In this document: positions 51,261-60,796 of the stretch, piece after piece
Layout of the letters: every line of letters starts with the position of its first letter
How positions within the stretch are numbered: the first letter of the stretch is position 1
NCBI RefSeq assembly: GCF_024158125.1
Contig: NZ_JAMZFT010000001.1
Location: 1,240,001-1,304,000, forward strand
DNA length: 64,000 nucleotides
Reading direction: 5' to 3'
From: Futiania mangrovi
GTDB lineage: Bacteria > Pseudomonadota > Alphaproteobacteria > Futianiales > Futianiaceae
Program-made: the position numbers and the translations under genes
The notes under the pieces: model-generated
Seen by the model: only the letters and a program-made list of their open reading frames with translations
Databases searched by the model: none
Told to the model about the DNA's origin: nothing

Positions 51261-52709
51261 TCAGCCGTTGCCGCGCGCCGCGCCGCCGCCCGCAACCGGG
51301 CGCTGCTCGAGGAAGGGCACGGGATCGAGCGCGACCGTGCCCTTGCGGATCTCGAAGTGCACCTGCGGCTCGCTGACGCCGCCGGTCGTGCCCGCCAGCG
51401 CGACGACCTGGCCCTTGCGGACCGTCTGGCCCTTCTGGACGAGCAGTTCCTTGGCATGGGCATAGGCCGTGACGTATCCGCCCCCGTGCGAGACGAGGAC
51501 GAGGTTGCCATAGCCCGCAAGCTCGTTGCCGACATAGACGACGCGCCCGTCTTCCGCCGCGCGGATGCGCGTTCCTTCCGGGACAGCGATGTTCACGCCG
51601 TCGTTGCGCCGTCCGTCGGGCGTCGGGCCGAAGCCCGCGAGCACCGTTCCCTCGACCGGCCACGCGAAGGAGGGCGAGTCGCTGGCAGCCGGCGCATCGT
51701 TGCGCTCGGGGTAGGTGGGCGTCTGCTCGCGCGGCGCGACGGCAGCGACCTGCTGCTGCGCCGGGGCCGCACGCTCGACCGGTGCCACGGGGGCCGCGGC
51801 GCGCTGAGGCGCAGGGGCAACGGCGACACGCTCTTCCCGCGCGGCGGGCGCTGCAGGAGCCGGCACCGCTGCCGCGGGCTTCGCACGCGGCGTGGCCGCT
51901 GCGACGCGGGCGGGCGCGGGCTCGGCCGGTGCGGCATCGCGCGCGGCGGTATTCTCCCACGCGGAACCGCGCAGCGCGTCGGGCGCGCGGGCCACCTTCC
52001 GCTCCGCCGGGGCGCGGGTCTGCACCGCTGCAGAGGGCTGGGTAGAGGGCCGGGGCGCCGAAGCGACCGCCGTACCCGTCCCGCCGGAGGGCGCGACCTT
52101 CAGGGTCTGCCCGACGCGGATCGCCTGCGACCGGCTGATGGCGTTCCAATCCTCCAGACCGTCGACGCGAACGCCATAGGTCCGCGAAATCGAGAACAGC
52201 GTGTCGCCGGGCGCGACCGTATGCGTCGCGGCACCCGAAACGCGCGTGGCTGCCGGGGCGGCTGCAGGTTCGCGCGCCGGCGCCGATGCCGATGGCGTGC
52301 GGGCGGCATATTGGGCACGCCTTTCTGCAAAGGTACGGGGCTCCGCCTCCCGGGGCGCCTCGGCACGCGGCGCGGGTGCATCCAGGCGGCTGACCGCCAC
52401 CGGCTCCGGCGCGGCAATGCGGGAGACCTGCACGTCGCCTGCCGGCGCTGGCGGATAATAGGCCTCCGGCTCCTGCCAGCTGCGCAGCGGCTGCGCCGGG
52501 GCGGAGGACGCCATGCGCGTCGGGCTATCCATGTAGGCGTTGCCCTTCACGATGGGCGCCGGCGTGCTGCGCGCGCAGGCCGCAAGGCCGACACACAGGC
52601 CGGCAACGGCAACGCCGCGCAGAAGCGTGCTCAGGCGGGGCCGCGCGCTATCCCTCGCGGGCGATTCCGGAAACGAGCGGGACGAAGCGAACCGGCAGTA
52701 GGTCTTCAT
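51261..52709 (-). CDS. nlpD: LysM-M23 lipoprotein, NlpD-like amidase activator
   Basis: This 482-residue lipoprotein has a signal with lipobox LAAC, a long Pro/Ala-rich stretch, a LysM domain at ~165-210 (HTVAPGDTLFSISRTYGV) that binds glycan, a second low-complexity linker, and a C-terminal M23 (LytM) domain. The zinc site is degraded: the usual HxGxD is NDGVN and HxH is QVH. As for E. coli NlpD and EnvC, it should therefore activate a periplasmic amidase at the division site and not cut peptidoglycan itself. It follows pcm on the same strand and its start overlaps the pcm end by 62 bases. Confidence 0.9.
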   Translation of the reverse strand: MKTYCRFASSRSFPESPARDSARPRLSTLLRGVAVAGLCVGLAACARSTPAPIVKGNAYMDSPTRMASSAPAQPLRSWQEPEAYYPPAPAGDVQVSRIAAPEPVAVSRLDAPAPRAEAPREAEPRTFAERRAQYAARTPSASAPAREPAAAPAATRVSGAATHTVAPGDTLFSISRTYGVRVDGLEDWNAISRSQAIRVGQTLKVAPSGGTGTAVASAPRPSTQPSAAVQTRAPAERKVARAPDALRGSAWENTAARDAAPAEPAPARVAAATPRAKPAAAVPAPAAPAAREERVAVAPAPQRAAAPVAPVERAAPAQQQVAAVAPREQTPTYPERNDAPAASDSPSFAWPVEGTVLAGFGPTPDGRRNDGVNIAVPEGTRIRAAEDGRVVYVGNELAGYGNLVLVSHGGGYVTAYAHAKELLVQKGQTVRKGQVVALAGTTGGVSEPQVHFEIRKGTVALDPVPFLEQRPVAGGGAARGNG

Positions 52710-53304
52710 GGCGAATCCCCGTATCATCCTTTGTCACACGGACGAGGACCTGATGGTCCGAATCACGTCCGACGGGAATCACCATGATGCCGCCAATTTT
52801 CAATTGGTCCACAAGTGTTTGAGGAATTTCCTCCCCGGCGGCGGTAACGATGATGCGGTCGAAGGGCGCCTGCTCGGGCCAGCCCAGCATCCCGTCGCCG
52901 ATCTTGCTCACCACCGTGTGCAGTTCCAGCGCCTCGAACCGCGCGCGCGCCTCGCGCAGCAGCGTCGGGAACCGCTCGACAGTGTAGACGCGCCTGCACA
53001 GGCGCGCCAGCACCGCCGCCTGGTAGCCCGAGCCGGTGCCGATTTCCAGCACGCGGTCGCGCGGCCCGACCTTCAGCGCCTCGGTCATGAAGGCCACGAC
53101 ATAGGGCTGGCTGATCGTCTGTCCGAACTCGATGGGCAGGGCCAGATCGTCATAGGCCTTGTCGGCGAAGGTACCCGGCACGAAGAGATGCCGCGGCGTC
53201 GCCTCCATCGCGTCGAGCACGCGCTTGTCGCGGATCCCGGCGCGGATCAGGCCGAGGATCAGCTTGGCGCGTTCCTCGTCGGTCGAGGGGACGGGGTTGC
53301 CCAT
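52648..53304 (-). CDS. pcm: Protein-L-isoaspartate O-methyltransferase
   Basis: Pcm methylates isoaspartyl residues in damaged proteins with S-adenosylmethionine. The 218-residue protein has FGQTISQPYVVAFMTEAL, the substrate loop, and VLEIGTGSGYQAAVLARL, the SAM-binding motif I. It lies 16 bases after surE and overlaps nlpD; the surE-pcm-nlpD order is widespread in proteobacteria. Confidence 0.96.
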   Translation of the reverse strand: MGNPVPSTDEERAKLILGLIRAGIRDKRVLDAMEATPRHLFVPGTFADKAYDDLALPIEFGQTISQPYVVAFMTEALKVGPRDRVLEIGTGSGYQAAVLARLCRRVYTVERFPTLLREARARFEALELHTVVSKIGDGMLGWPEQAPFDRIIVTAAGEEIPQTLVDQLKIGGIMVIPVGRDSDHQVLVRVTKDDTGIRHEDLLPVRFVPLVSGIAREG

Positions 53305-53320
53305 GGGGCCTCCAGAGGGT

Positions 53321-54100
53321 TCAGCCGATGGCCTGCTCGAAATGCGCGGCCACCGACCGCTCGGTCAGGTCGAGGTGCAGCGGCGTGACCGAGATCGCGC
53401 CCTGGTAGACGGTGTTGAGGTCGGTCCCCTCGCCCGGCTTGCTCTCCACCCGGCGGAAACCGAGCCAGAAGTACGGCACGCCGCGCCCGTCCTGCCGCTC
53501 GAGGATATGCAGCGCGGACTGGTCACGCTGCCCCTGGCGGGTGACCTTGATGCCCGCGACGCCGTCGGGGTGCACGTCGGGAAAGTTGATGTTGACGAGC
53601 ACGTGCGCGGGCCAGCCCGCGTCGACGAGCTTCTTCACCAGCGGCGCGCCGTGCGCCTCCGCCGTCCCCCACGGAACGGTGCGGTTGTTGATGCCCCACG
53701 CCTGCGACAGCGCGATCGAGGGCACGCCGAGGATCGTGCCCTCCATGGCCGCGGCGATGGTGCCTGAATAGGTCACGTCCTCCGCCATGTTCTGGCCGCG
53801 GTTGACGCCCGACAGGATCAGGTCGGGCTTGTGATCCTTGAGGATGTGCTTGACCGCCATCATCACGCAGTCGGTCGGCGTGCCGAGCACGGCGTAGCGC
53901 CGCTCCTCCACCTGGCGCAGGCGCAGCGGCAGGTGGAGCGTCAGGGAGTGCGAGGCGCCAGACTGCTCCGTCTCCGGCGCGACCACCCAGACATCGTCGG
54001 AAAGCTGGCTGGCAATCGCCTCCAGCACCTTCAGGCCGGGCGCATGGATGCCGTCGTCGTTGGTGAGGAGGATCCGGCACCCGGGGAGAAGTTTCGTCAC
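53321..54100 (-). CDS. surE: 5'/3'-nucleotidase SurE
   Basis: SurE is a metal-dependent nucleoside monophosphatase and exopolyphosphatase linked to stationary-phase survival. The 259-residue protein starts with [19 protein letters not shown], whose paired Asp residues bind the metal, and has [16 protein letters not shown] and [18 protein letters not shown]. It begins with GTG at 54100, overlapping the serS stop by four bases (GTGA), which implies translational coupling. Confidence 0.96.
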   Translation of the reverse strand: MTKLLPGCRILLTNDDGIHAPGLKVLEAIASQLSDDVWVVAPETEQSGASHSLTLHLPLRLRQVEERRYAVLGTPTDCVMMAVKHILKDHKPDLILSGVNRGQNMAEDVTYSGTIAAAMEGTILGVPSIALSQAWGINNRTVPWGTAEAHGAPLVKKLVDAGWPAHVLVNINFPDVHPDGVAGIKVTRQGQRDQSALHILERQDGRGVPYFWLGFRRVESKPGEGTDLNTVYQGAISVTPLHLDLTERSVAAHFEQAIG

Positions 54101-55374
54101 GGTTCTATCCTTTGCATCCCGCCCATGTAGGGTCTCAGCGCCTCGGGCACCGTCACCGAGCCGTCGGCGTTCTGGTAGTTCTCGAGCACGGCGACGAGCG
54201 TGCGCCCGACCGCGAGGCCGGAGCCGTTCAGCGTGTGCACGAATTCCGTCTTCTTGCTGTCTGCGGCGCGGACGCGCGCGTTCATCCGCCGCGCCTGGAA
54301 GTCGCGGCAGTTGGAGCAGGAGGAAATCTCCCGGTAGGTATCCTGGCCGGGCAGCCAGACCTCGATGTCATAGGTCTTGGCGGCCGAGAAGCCCATGTCG
54401 CCGGTACACAGAACGATCACGCGATAGGGAAGCCCCAGCGCCTGGAGGATGCCCTCGGCACAGGCCGTCATGCGCTCATGCTCGGCCTCGGAGGCGTCCG
54501 CCGTCGTGATCGAGACAAGCTCGACCTTGGCGAACTGGTGCTGGCGGATCAGGCCGCGCGTGTCCTTGCCGGCCGCCCCCGCCTCCGCCCGGAAGCAGGG
54601 CGTCCACGCGGTCAGGCGCATCGGCAGGGCCGCCTCGTCAAGGATCTCCTCGCGCACGAGATTGGTCAGCGGCACCTCGGCGGTCGGGATGAGCCAGCGC
54701 CCGTCCGTCGTGCGGAACAGATCCTCGCCGAACTTCGGAAGCTGGCCGGTGCCGAACATGGTCTCGTCGCGCACCATGAAGGGCGGGTTGACCTCCATGT
54801 AGCCGTTCTCGTCCGTGTGGCGGTCGAGCATGAACTGCGCAAGCGCGCGTTCCAGCCGGGCGAGCGGCCCTGTGAGCACCGAGAAGCGCGCGCCCGACAG
54901 CTTCGACGCCCGCTCGAAATCCATGTGCCCCAGCGCCTCGCCGATCTCGAAATGCTGCTTCGGCGCGAAGTCGAAGGTGCGCGGCGTGCCCCAGCGGCGC
55001 AATTCCACGTTCTCGCTCTCATCGGCGCCTTCCGGCACGTCGGACGCGGGAATATTGGGCAGCGTGGCAAGCACCTGGTCGAGCGCGTCGGTGGCCGCCT
55101 TCGCCTCGTCCTCGGCGGCCTGCATGTCGGTCTTGAGGGCCGTCACCTCCGCCATCAGGGCCTGGGCGCGCGCCTCGTCCCCCTGCCCCTTCGCCTGGCC
55201 GATCTCCTTCGACGCGGCGTTGCGGCGGGTCTGCATTTCCTGCGCCCGCGCGATCAGGGACCGGCGGCGGTCGTCCATGGAGACGAGGTCGGCGGCGCGC
55301 GCCTCTGCCCCGCGCGCGGTCATTGCGGCGTCGAAGGCGTCGGCGTTCTCGCGAATCCAGCGGATGTCGAGCAT
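54097..55374 (-). CDS. serS: Serine-tRNA ligase
   Basis: SerRS charges tRNA-Ser. The 425-residue class II synthetase has an N-terminal coiled-coil arm (~30-100, [20 protein letters not shown]), the motif 2 region [21 protein letters not shown], and motif 3 [18 protein letters not shown]. It lies between tatC and surE on the same strand with 90 bases before it. Confidence 0.97.
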   Translation of the reverse strand: MLDIRWIRENADAFDAAMTARGAEARAADLVSMDDRRRSLIARAQEMQTRRNAASKEIGQAKGQGDEARAQALMAEVTALKTDMQAAEDEAKAATDALDQVLATLPNIPASDVPEGADESENVELRRWGTPRTFDFAPKQHFEIGEALGHMDFERASKLSGARFSVLTGPLARLERALAQFMLDRHTDENGYMEVNPPFMVRDETMFGTGQLPKFGEDLFRTTDGRWLIPTAEVPLTNLVREEILDEAALPMRLTAWTPCFRAEAGAAGKDTRGLIRQHQFAKVELVSITTADASEAEHERMTACAEGILQALGLPYRVIVLCTGDMGFSAAKTYDIEVWLPGQDTYREISSCSNCRDFQARRMNARVRAADSKKTEFVHTLNGSGLAVGRTLVAVLENYQNADGSVTVPEALRPYMGGMQRIEP

Positions 55375-55464
55375 GGAATCGGCACTCCGGTCCGGTTGAA
55401 GGCGGGGCCGATATACGACGCGCGCCGCGCATCCGTCCAGTGAGGCGGCGCGGGGCCGGTTGCC

Positions 55465-56259
55465 CTACCCCTCCGCCTCCTCGGCGGCGCGGGCGGCGGC
55501 CTGCTTGCGCTCCGTCCGGGAGACGGCCCAGACCGAGAACTCGTAGAGCAGGATGATCGGCAGCGCGAGGCCGATCTGGCTGATCGGATCGGGCGGCGTG
55601 AGGATGGCGGCGGCCGCGAAGATGCCAACAACGGCGTACTTGCGCCCGCGCTTCAGCCCGTCGGCCGAGGTGAGCCCCACCCGCGCCATCAGGATCAGCA
55701 GGATCGGAAGCTGGAAGCTGATCCCGAAGGCCAGGATCAGCGTCATGACGAGCGAGAGGTACTCGCTGACCCGCGTTTCCAGCTGGATCGGCAAGGGCGT
55801 GTCCTGTCCGGTCGTCTGGAAGCTCAGGAAGAACTCCAGCGCCAGCGGCATGATGAGGAAGTAGACGAGGCTCGCCCCGATCAGGAACAACACCGGCGTC
55901 GCCAGCAGGAAGGGCAGGAACGCGCGCTTCTCGTGGCTGTAGAGGCCCGGCGCCACGAATGCCCAGATCTGGTTCGCGATCATCGGGAAGGCGAGGCAGA
56001 ACCCGCCGAACAGCGACAGCTTGAGATAGGTGAAGAAGGCTTCCTGCGGCGCGGTGATGATCATGCGCGCCTGCTCTCCGCCATAGGCGTTGGCGAGCGG
56101 CTGCGCGAGAAAGCCGTAAATGTCCTCGGAGAAGTAATAGCAGACGACGAACGCCACCGCGAGAAACGCCATCGCGCGCATCAGCCGCTGGCGCAATTCG
56201 ATCAGGTGCTCGATGAGCGGGGCGCGCGAGGCGTCGATATCATCCTCGCTCACAGCCAT
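55465..56259 (-). CDS. tatC: Twin-arginine translocase subunit TatC
   Basis: TatC is the receptor for twin-arginine signal peptides. The 264-residue protein has six membrane helices, the conserved N-terminal LIEHLIELRQRLMRA, ITAPQEAFFTYLKLSLFGGF and VAPGLYSHEKRAFLPF. The ATG at 56259 is taken because the frame upstream runs into tatB out of phase. It follows tatB by 19 bases. The DUF882 protein in this window is one predicted substrate. Confidence 0.97.
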   Translation of the reverse strand: MAVSEDDIDASRAPLIEHLIELRQRLMRAMAFLAVAFVVCYYFSEDIYGFLAQPLANAYGGEQARMIITAPQEAFFTYLKLSLFGGFCLAFPMIANQIWAFVAPGLYSHEKRAFLPFLLATPVLFLIGASLVYFLIMPLALEFFLSFQTTGQDTPLPIQLETRVSEYLSLVMTLILAFGISFQLPILLILMARVGLTSADGLKRGRKYAVVGIFAAAAILTPPDPISQIGLALPIILLYEFSVWAVSRTERKQAAARAAEEAEG

Positions 56260-56278
56260 GCCCCCCGAACCAGACCGT

Positions 56279-56692
56279 TCATCCGCGTTCGCGCTCCACC
56301 TCTGCCGCCGCGGGCGCGGGCTTTTCACCCTGCTCCGCCGCCGCCGGCACGGCAGCTGTCTCCCCGACCGGTTGCTCCGCCGCAGCCTTCGCCGCGGGCG
56401 CCTTTTCGTCCGCGTCCGCCGCCGGCGTTGCGGCAACGGCCTTCGGCTTCGGCGCCGACGAGCCGGAGGTCGGGTCCATGCGGGTCATCTGCTCGACATC
56501 CTTGCGGATGGACGTCAGCTCCTCGTCGCGCACCATGTCCTCGATGCCCTGCTGGAACTCCGACGCCATGCGCTTGGCCTTGCGGATCCACTGGCCGACG
56601 CTGCGCATCAGGCGCGGAAGGTCCTTCGGTCCGACGACGATGATCGCCACGACCGCGATGACGAGAAGCTCAGACCAGCCGAGATCGAGCAT
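56279..56692 (-). CDS. tatB: Twin-arginine translocase subunit TatB
   Basis: TatB hands substrates from TatC to the TatA pore. The 137-residue protein has the N-terminal helix LGWSELLVIAVVAIIVVGPK, DLPRLMRSVGQWIRKAKRMA as amphipathic helix, and a long acidic/Ala-rich tail. It lies 51 bases after tatA, in the standard tatABC order. Confidence 0.95.
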   Translation of the reverse strand: MLDLGWSELLVIAVVAIIVVGPKDLPRLMRSVGQWIRKAKRMASEFQQGIEDMVRDEELTSIRKDVEQMTRMDPTSGSSAPKPKAVAATPAADADEKAPAAKAAAEQPVGETAAVPAAAEQGEKPAPAAAEVERERG

Positions 56693-56743
56693 GACAGCCC
56701 ATCACAGGACCCGATTGGAAAGGCGGAGCGCGGAAGACGCGCC

Positions 56744-56971
56744 TCAGCTTCCCGTCGTGGTCTTGTCCTTTTCCGGCGTGACGTCGATCGTCGAGGCGGA
56801 CTTGTCTTCGACGGGCTTCTTGGCGACTTCGGTGTCGTCGTCGTTCATGCCCTTCTTGAAGCTCTTGATGCCCTTGGCGACGTCGCCCATCAGATCGGAG
56901 ATCTTGCCGCGGCCGAACAGCAGCACGACCAGAAGCGCGACGATCAGGATCTGCCAGAAGCTGATACCCAT
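56744..56971 (-). CDS. tatA: Twin-arginine translocase subunit TatA
   Basis: TatA oligomerises into the translocation pore. The 75-residue protein has the membrane helix [17 protein letters not shown], then the [20 protein letters not shown] hinge and amphipathic helix, and a charged tail. It is the first gene of tatABC, separated by 68 bases from the ABC transporter gene. Confidence 0.96.
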   Translation of the reverse strand: MGISFWQILIVALLVVLLFGRGKISDLMGDVAKGIKSFKKGMNDDDTEVAKKPVEDKSASTIDVTPEKDKTTTGS

Positions 56972-57039
56972 GTTCTAACTCCATTCCGGCGCCGGTCCTG
57001 TCGGCGGACCGTTCGCGCCACTCCCTGCATCCCAATTAC

Positions 57040-58110
57040 CTAGTCACTTCCCTGCGCGGACGCAAAGACAAATGCGCCCTCGGGATCGATGCGAACCCGC
57101 GCCCGCCCGCCGATGTCCACCGGCGCGCGACCGGGAACGAGCGCCTGCACGCGGACGGCGTTTCCGGGCAGCGCAAGCTCCGTCAGCGTCTCGTGCCCCA
57201 TGAAGCGGGCGGCCGTCACCTCCGCCGCGATCCCATCGCCGCTCTCGTCGGTATCGATCAGCACCGCCTCGGGGCGCACGCACACGCGCACGCGCGCGCC
57301 GTCTGCCATCTCGCCGGCCGGCACGGGACCTGCCGGCGTCATCGCCATGCCGCCCGTCACCCGCACCTCGAACTCGTTGAGGTCACTGAAGAAATAGGCC
57401 GCGTCGCGGTCGACCGGATCCTCGTAGATCTCCAGCGGCGTTCCGGCCTGCACCACCTGGCCCGCGCGCATCAGCACGATGCGGTCGGCGACGCGCAGCG
57501 CCTCCTCCGGCTCGTGCGTGACGAAGAGCGTGGCCGCGTCCGCCGCCTTCAGGATCGCGATGGTCTGGTCGCGCACCTGGTCGCGCAGGCGCCGGTCGAG
57601 GCCGGAGAACGGTTCGTCCATCAGGATCACGCCGGGGCGCGGCGCAAGCGCGCGGGCGAGCGCGACGCGCTGCTGCTCGCCGCCCGACAGCGTGTGCGGC
57701 CATGCCTTCGCAAGGTGGGAGAGTCCGACGAGGTCCAGCACCTCCGCCGCGCGGGCCGCACGCTCCCGGCCCGACATCCGCGTCAGGCCGAAGGTCACGT
57801 TGCCGGTCACGTCGAGGTGCGGGAAGAGCGCGAAGTCCTGGAACATCAGGCCCACCCCCCGGTCCTCCGGAGGTACGAAGAGGCCCCGCCCGGCGACGAG
57901 GCGTCCGTCGATGTAGACTTCGCCCGCGTCGGGCCGTTCGAGCCCGGCAGCGATCCGGAGCGTCGTCGTCTTGCCGCAGCCCGAGGGCCCCAGAAGGCAC
58001 ACCACCTCGCCCGCGCCAACGTTGATCGACACCTCGTCCGCGGCGGTCACGCCGCCGAAGCGGCGGGTAACGGCGCGCAGGCTGAGACCGTGATCGAGCG
58101 GATGGGACAT
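57040..58110 (-). CDS. ABC transporter ATP-binding protein (FbpC/PotA-like, with TOBE domain)
   Basis: This 356-residue ATPase has Walker A LLGPSGCGKTTTLRI at ~38, Q-loop MFQDFALFPHLDV, signature LSGGEQQRVALARAL, Walker B VILMDEPFSGLD, and a C-terminal TOBE domain that starts near residue 275. Close relatives energise uptake of ferric iron, spermidine or thiosulfate. No permease or binding protein is adjacent, so its partner lies elsewhere. It interrupts the scpB-tatA order seen in related genomes. No strong ribosome-binding site precedes the ATG. The 118 bases before it contain no feature I could identify. Confidence 0.88.
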   Translation of the reverse strand: MSHPLDHGLSLRAVTRRFGGVTAADEVSINVGAGEVVCLLGPSGCGKTTTLRIAAGLERPDAGEVYIDGRLVAGRGLFVPPEDRGVGLMFQDFALFPHLDVTGNVTFGLTRMSGRERAARAAEVLDLVGLSHLAKAWPHTLSGGEQQRVALARALAPRPGVILMDEPFSGLDRRLRDQVRDQTIAILKAADAATLFVTHEPEEALRVADRIVLMRAGQVVQAGTPLEIYEDPVDRDAAYFFSDLNEFEVRVTGGMAMTPAGPVPAGEMADGARVRVCVRPEAVLIDTDESGDGIAAEVTAARFMGHETLTELALPGNAVRVQALVPGRAPVDIGGRARVRIDPEGAFVFASAQGSD

Positions 58111-58228
58111 GGGCAGTCGGGTGCCTTCGGCGTGCGGAATGGCGAAGCGGCCGGATAAGTGGCCTCTTAGCTAGGACAAAGCTGCCGCCCGATCAATCGC
58201 CCGGGTGACTGGGCGGGTTACTGGCCGG

Positions 58229-58936
58229 TCAGAAACCGTCGCGGTCGTCGAGGCGCATCGCGGCCTCCGCCTCGCGCTCGGCGTCCGACAGACCGTCGTC
58301 GTCCTCCTCCCCGTCGAGGCCCATCTCCTCCGGCGGGGTGAAGCCCGGCGGCGGCTCGGCCGAGAGGAAGCCCGCCTCGCGCAGCTCCTTCGCGCCCGGC
58401 AGGTCCTTCAGTGCCTCCAGCCCGAAATGGTCGAGGAAGCCTTGCGTCGTCACGAAGGTCACGGGCCGCCCCGGCGTCTGGCGGCGGCGGCCGAGCTTCA
58501 CCCAACCGATCTCGACAAGCTGGTCGAGCGTGCCGCGCGCGATGCCGACGCCGCGCACCTCCTCGATCTCGGTGCGGGTGACCGGCTGGTGATAGGCGAT
58601 GATGGCCAGCGTCTCGATAGCCGCGCGGGACAGCTTGCGCTCCTCCTCCACCTCCTTGCGCATGAGGAAGGCGAGGTCGGGCGCGGTGCGGAAGGCCCAG
58701 GCCGTGCCGACCTTGCGCAGGTTCACGCCGCGGTTGGCATAATCGCGCGAGAGCGTCTCCAGCAGGGGCGCGGGGTCGACGCCTTCGGGCAGACGCTCGG
58801 CGATGGCGGATTCCTCGACCGGGCTGGCGGACGCGAACACCAGCGCCTCGATCAGCCGCAGATGGTCGCGCATCGCCGGGTCGGCGAGCAGTCCCTTCAT
58901 CACCGTGCCCTGGGGGCGATCCGTCTCGTCTGCCAT
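58229..58936 (-). CDS. scpB: Segregation and condensation protein B
   Basis: ScpB is a kleisin-binding winged-helix subunit of the SMC condensin. The 235-residue protein has MRDHLRLIEALVFASASPV and LSRAAIETLAIIAYHQPVTR, the first winged helix, and RPVTFVTTQGFLDHFGLEAL. The tail is acidic. The ATG at 58936 is four bases past the scpA stop, so the two genes are coupled. Confidence 0.95.
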   Translation of the reverse strand: MADETDRPQGTVMKGLLADPAMRDHLRLIEALVFASASPVEESAIAERLPEGVDPAPLLETLSRDYANRGVNLRKVGTAWAFRTAPDLAFLMRKEVEEERKLSRAAIETLAIIAYHQPVTRTEIEEVRGVGIARGTLDQLVEIGWVKLGRRRQTPGRPVTFVTTQGFLDHFGLEALKDLPGAKELREAGFLSAEPPPGFTPPEEMGLDGEEDDDGLSDAEREAEAAMRLDDRDGF

Positions 58937-58940
58937 GTCC

Positions 58941-59744
58941 TCACTCCTTGCGCCGCCGGATCTCCAGCGGCCCGAAGGTTTCCGATTGCCGCAGGTCCAG
59001 CTGGCCCTGCCGGACAAGTTCGAGTGTCGCGGCGAAGGTGCCCGCCAGCGCCGAGCGCGAGCGCCCGCCCTGGCGCAGTTCCGGCGGCAGGAAGCTTTCG
59101 AGATCCGTCCAGTCGCCGATGTGCCCCACCAGCGTGCGCATCCGGTTGAGCGCGTCGTCCATCGTGTAGACGAAGGGGCGGCGCACCTCGTAGGTCTCGC
59201 GGATGTGGCTCGACTTCACCGCGGCATAGGCGCTGAGCAGGTCGAAGAGCGTCGCGGTGTGCGTCGTGGTGCGCGTCACCGTCACCTTCTCCGGCACGCC
59301 GCGCGCAAAGACGTCGCGCCCCAGCCGGTCGCGCGCGAAAAGCCGCGCCGCGGCCTGGCGCATTGCGTCGAGACGCTGCAGCCGGAACGCCAGCCGCGCG
59401 GCCAGCTCCTCCCCCGATGGGCCGTCCGCCTGCGGCTTGGGGAGCAGCAGGCGGGACTTGAGATAGGCGAGCCAGGCGGCCATCACGAGATAGTCGGCGG
59501 CAAGCTCGATGCGCTTCTCGCGCACCTCGGCCACAAAGGCGAGATACTGCTCGGCAAGCGCGAGGATGGAGATCTGCCGCAGGTCCACCTTCTGCTGTCG
59601 GGCGAGCGTCAGAAGAAGGTCGAGCGGCCCCTCGAACCCGTCGATGTCGACGACAAGCGCCTCGCCCTCGTCCCGCGTCTCGATGTCCGCAAGATCGAAC
59701 GGCTCGTCATCGTCGCTGCCGGATGCGGGACCACCCTTCGCCAT
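58941..59744 (-). CDS. scpA: Segregation and condensation protein A
   Basis: ScpA is the kleisin that closes the SMC ring. The 267-residue protein begins VVDIDGFEGPLDLLLTLARQ, the N-terminal SMC-binding helix, and has ISILALAEQYLAFVAEVREK and YLVMAAWLAYLKSRLLLPKP. The C-terminal winged helix is around residues 190-260. It follows nagZ by ten bases and precedes scpB by four. Confidence 0.95.
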   Translation of the reverse strand: MAKGGPASGSDDDEPFDLADIETRDEGEALVVDIDGFEGPLDLLLTLARQQKVDLRQISILALAEQYLAFVAEVREKRIELAADYLVMAAWLAYLKSRLLLPKPQADGPSGEELAARLAFRLQRLDAMRQAAARLFARDRLGRDVFARGVPEKVTVTRTTTHTATLFDLLSAYAAVKSSHIRETYEVRRPFVYTMDDALNRMRTLVGHIGDWTDLESFLPPELRQGGRSRSALAGTFAATLELVRQGQLDLRQSETFGPLEIRRRKE

Positions 59745-59754
59745 GGCTCAAGGC

Positions 59755-60777
59755 TTACGCCGGAAGCACGGGCGCAAGCAAGGCATCGCGGCGGGCGAGC
59801 AGGTCGCCACCGTCCGCCGGCGCAGGCCTCCGCACCCGCGCGAGCGCCGCCTCGACGCGGGCAAGCGCCGCACCCGACAGCCGCGGCACGCCGTCCAGCA
59901 CCTCGGCCATCTCAGCCATCTCTCCGTTGCAATGGAGCGCCACGTCGCACCCTGCCGCGATCGCGTCCGCCGCCCGCTCCCCCAGCGTTCCGGAGAGCGC
60001 CTTCATCGAGAGATCGTCCGAAAGGATCACGCCCTCGATCCCCATTTCGCCGCGCATCACGCCCTCGACGACCGCGCGCGAGAGCGTGGCAGGCCGCACA
60101 GCATCGAGGGTGGTGTAGACCACGTGCGCCGTCATCGCGAAGGGCGCGTCGGCCAGCGCACGGAAAGGCGCAAAGTCGCGGGCGAGCGCGGCGCGGCCGG
60201 CCTCCACCACCGGCAATTCCTCGTGGCTGTCGGCGCGCGCACGGCCATGGCCCGGCACGTGCTTGATCACGGGCAGGACGCCGCCCGACAGCAGCCCGTC
60301 CATGACGGCACGGCCGAGCGGGATCACCACCTCCGGGTCGCCGGAAAAGGCGCGGTCGCCGACGATGTCATGCGCGTCCGGGTCACGCACGTCGATCATC
60401 GGCGCGCAATTGACCGTGATTCCGAGGGGCGCAAGCTCGGCCGCCTGAAGCGCGGCATTGAGCCAGGCCGCCTCGCACGCGGCGTCCGGGTCCGCCTCGT
60501 AAAGCGCCCCGAACACCGCCGCCGGAGGATAGTCGCGCCAGTGCGGCGGGCGCAGGCGCTGCACCCGGCCGCCTTCCTGGTCGATCAGCACGGGCGCATC
60601 GGCGCGGCCGACCGTCTCCCTGAAGTCCGCGACCAGCGCGCGGACCTGGGCCGGATCCGTGCAATTGCGACGGAAGAGGATGAGGCCCAGCGGATCGGAA
60701 GCGCGGAACAGCGCCCGCTCCTGCGCGCTCAATCCTTCGCCCAGGCACCCGACGATGGCTGCGCGCGGCCCCGTCAT
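59755..60777 (-). CDS. nagZ: Beta-N-acetylhexosaminidase NagZ
   Basis: NagZ removes N-acetylglucosamine from muropeptides in the cytoplasm during cell-wall recycling. The 340-residue glycoside hydrolase family 3 protein has LFRRNCTDPAQVRALVADFR, the signature KHVPGHGRARADSHEELPVV with the catalytic His, and GVILSDDLSMKAL with the nucleophile Asp. The ATG at 60777 follows the SPOR gene stop by 19 bases. Confidence 0.95.
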   Translation of the reverse strand: MTGPRAAIVGCLGEGLSAQERALFRASDPLGLILFRRNCTDPAQVRALVADFRETVGRADAPVLIDQEGGRVQRLRPPHWRDYPPAAVFGALYEADPDAACEAAWLNAALQAAELAPLGITVNCAPMIDVRDPDAHDIVGDRAFSGDPEVVIPLGRAVMDGLLSGGVLPVIKHVPGHGRARADSHEELPVVEAGRAALARDFAPFRALADAPFAMTAHVVYTTLDAVRPATLSRAVVEGVMRGEMGIEGVILSDDLSMKALSGTLGERAADAIAAGCDVALHCNGEMAEMAEVLDGVPRLSGAALARVEAALARVRRPAPADGGDLLARRDALLAPVLPA

Positions 60778-60796
60778 GTCCAAGGCCACACGCGGG

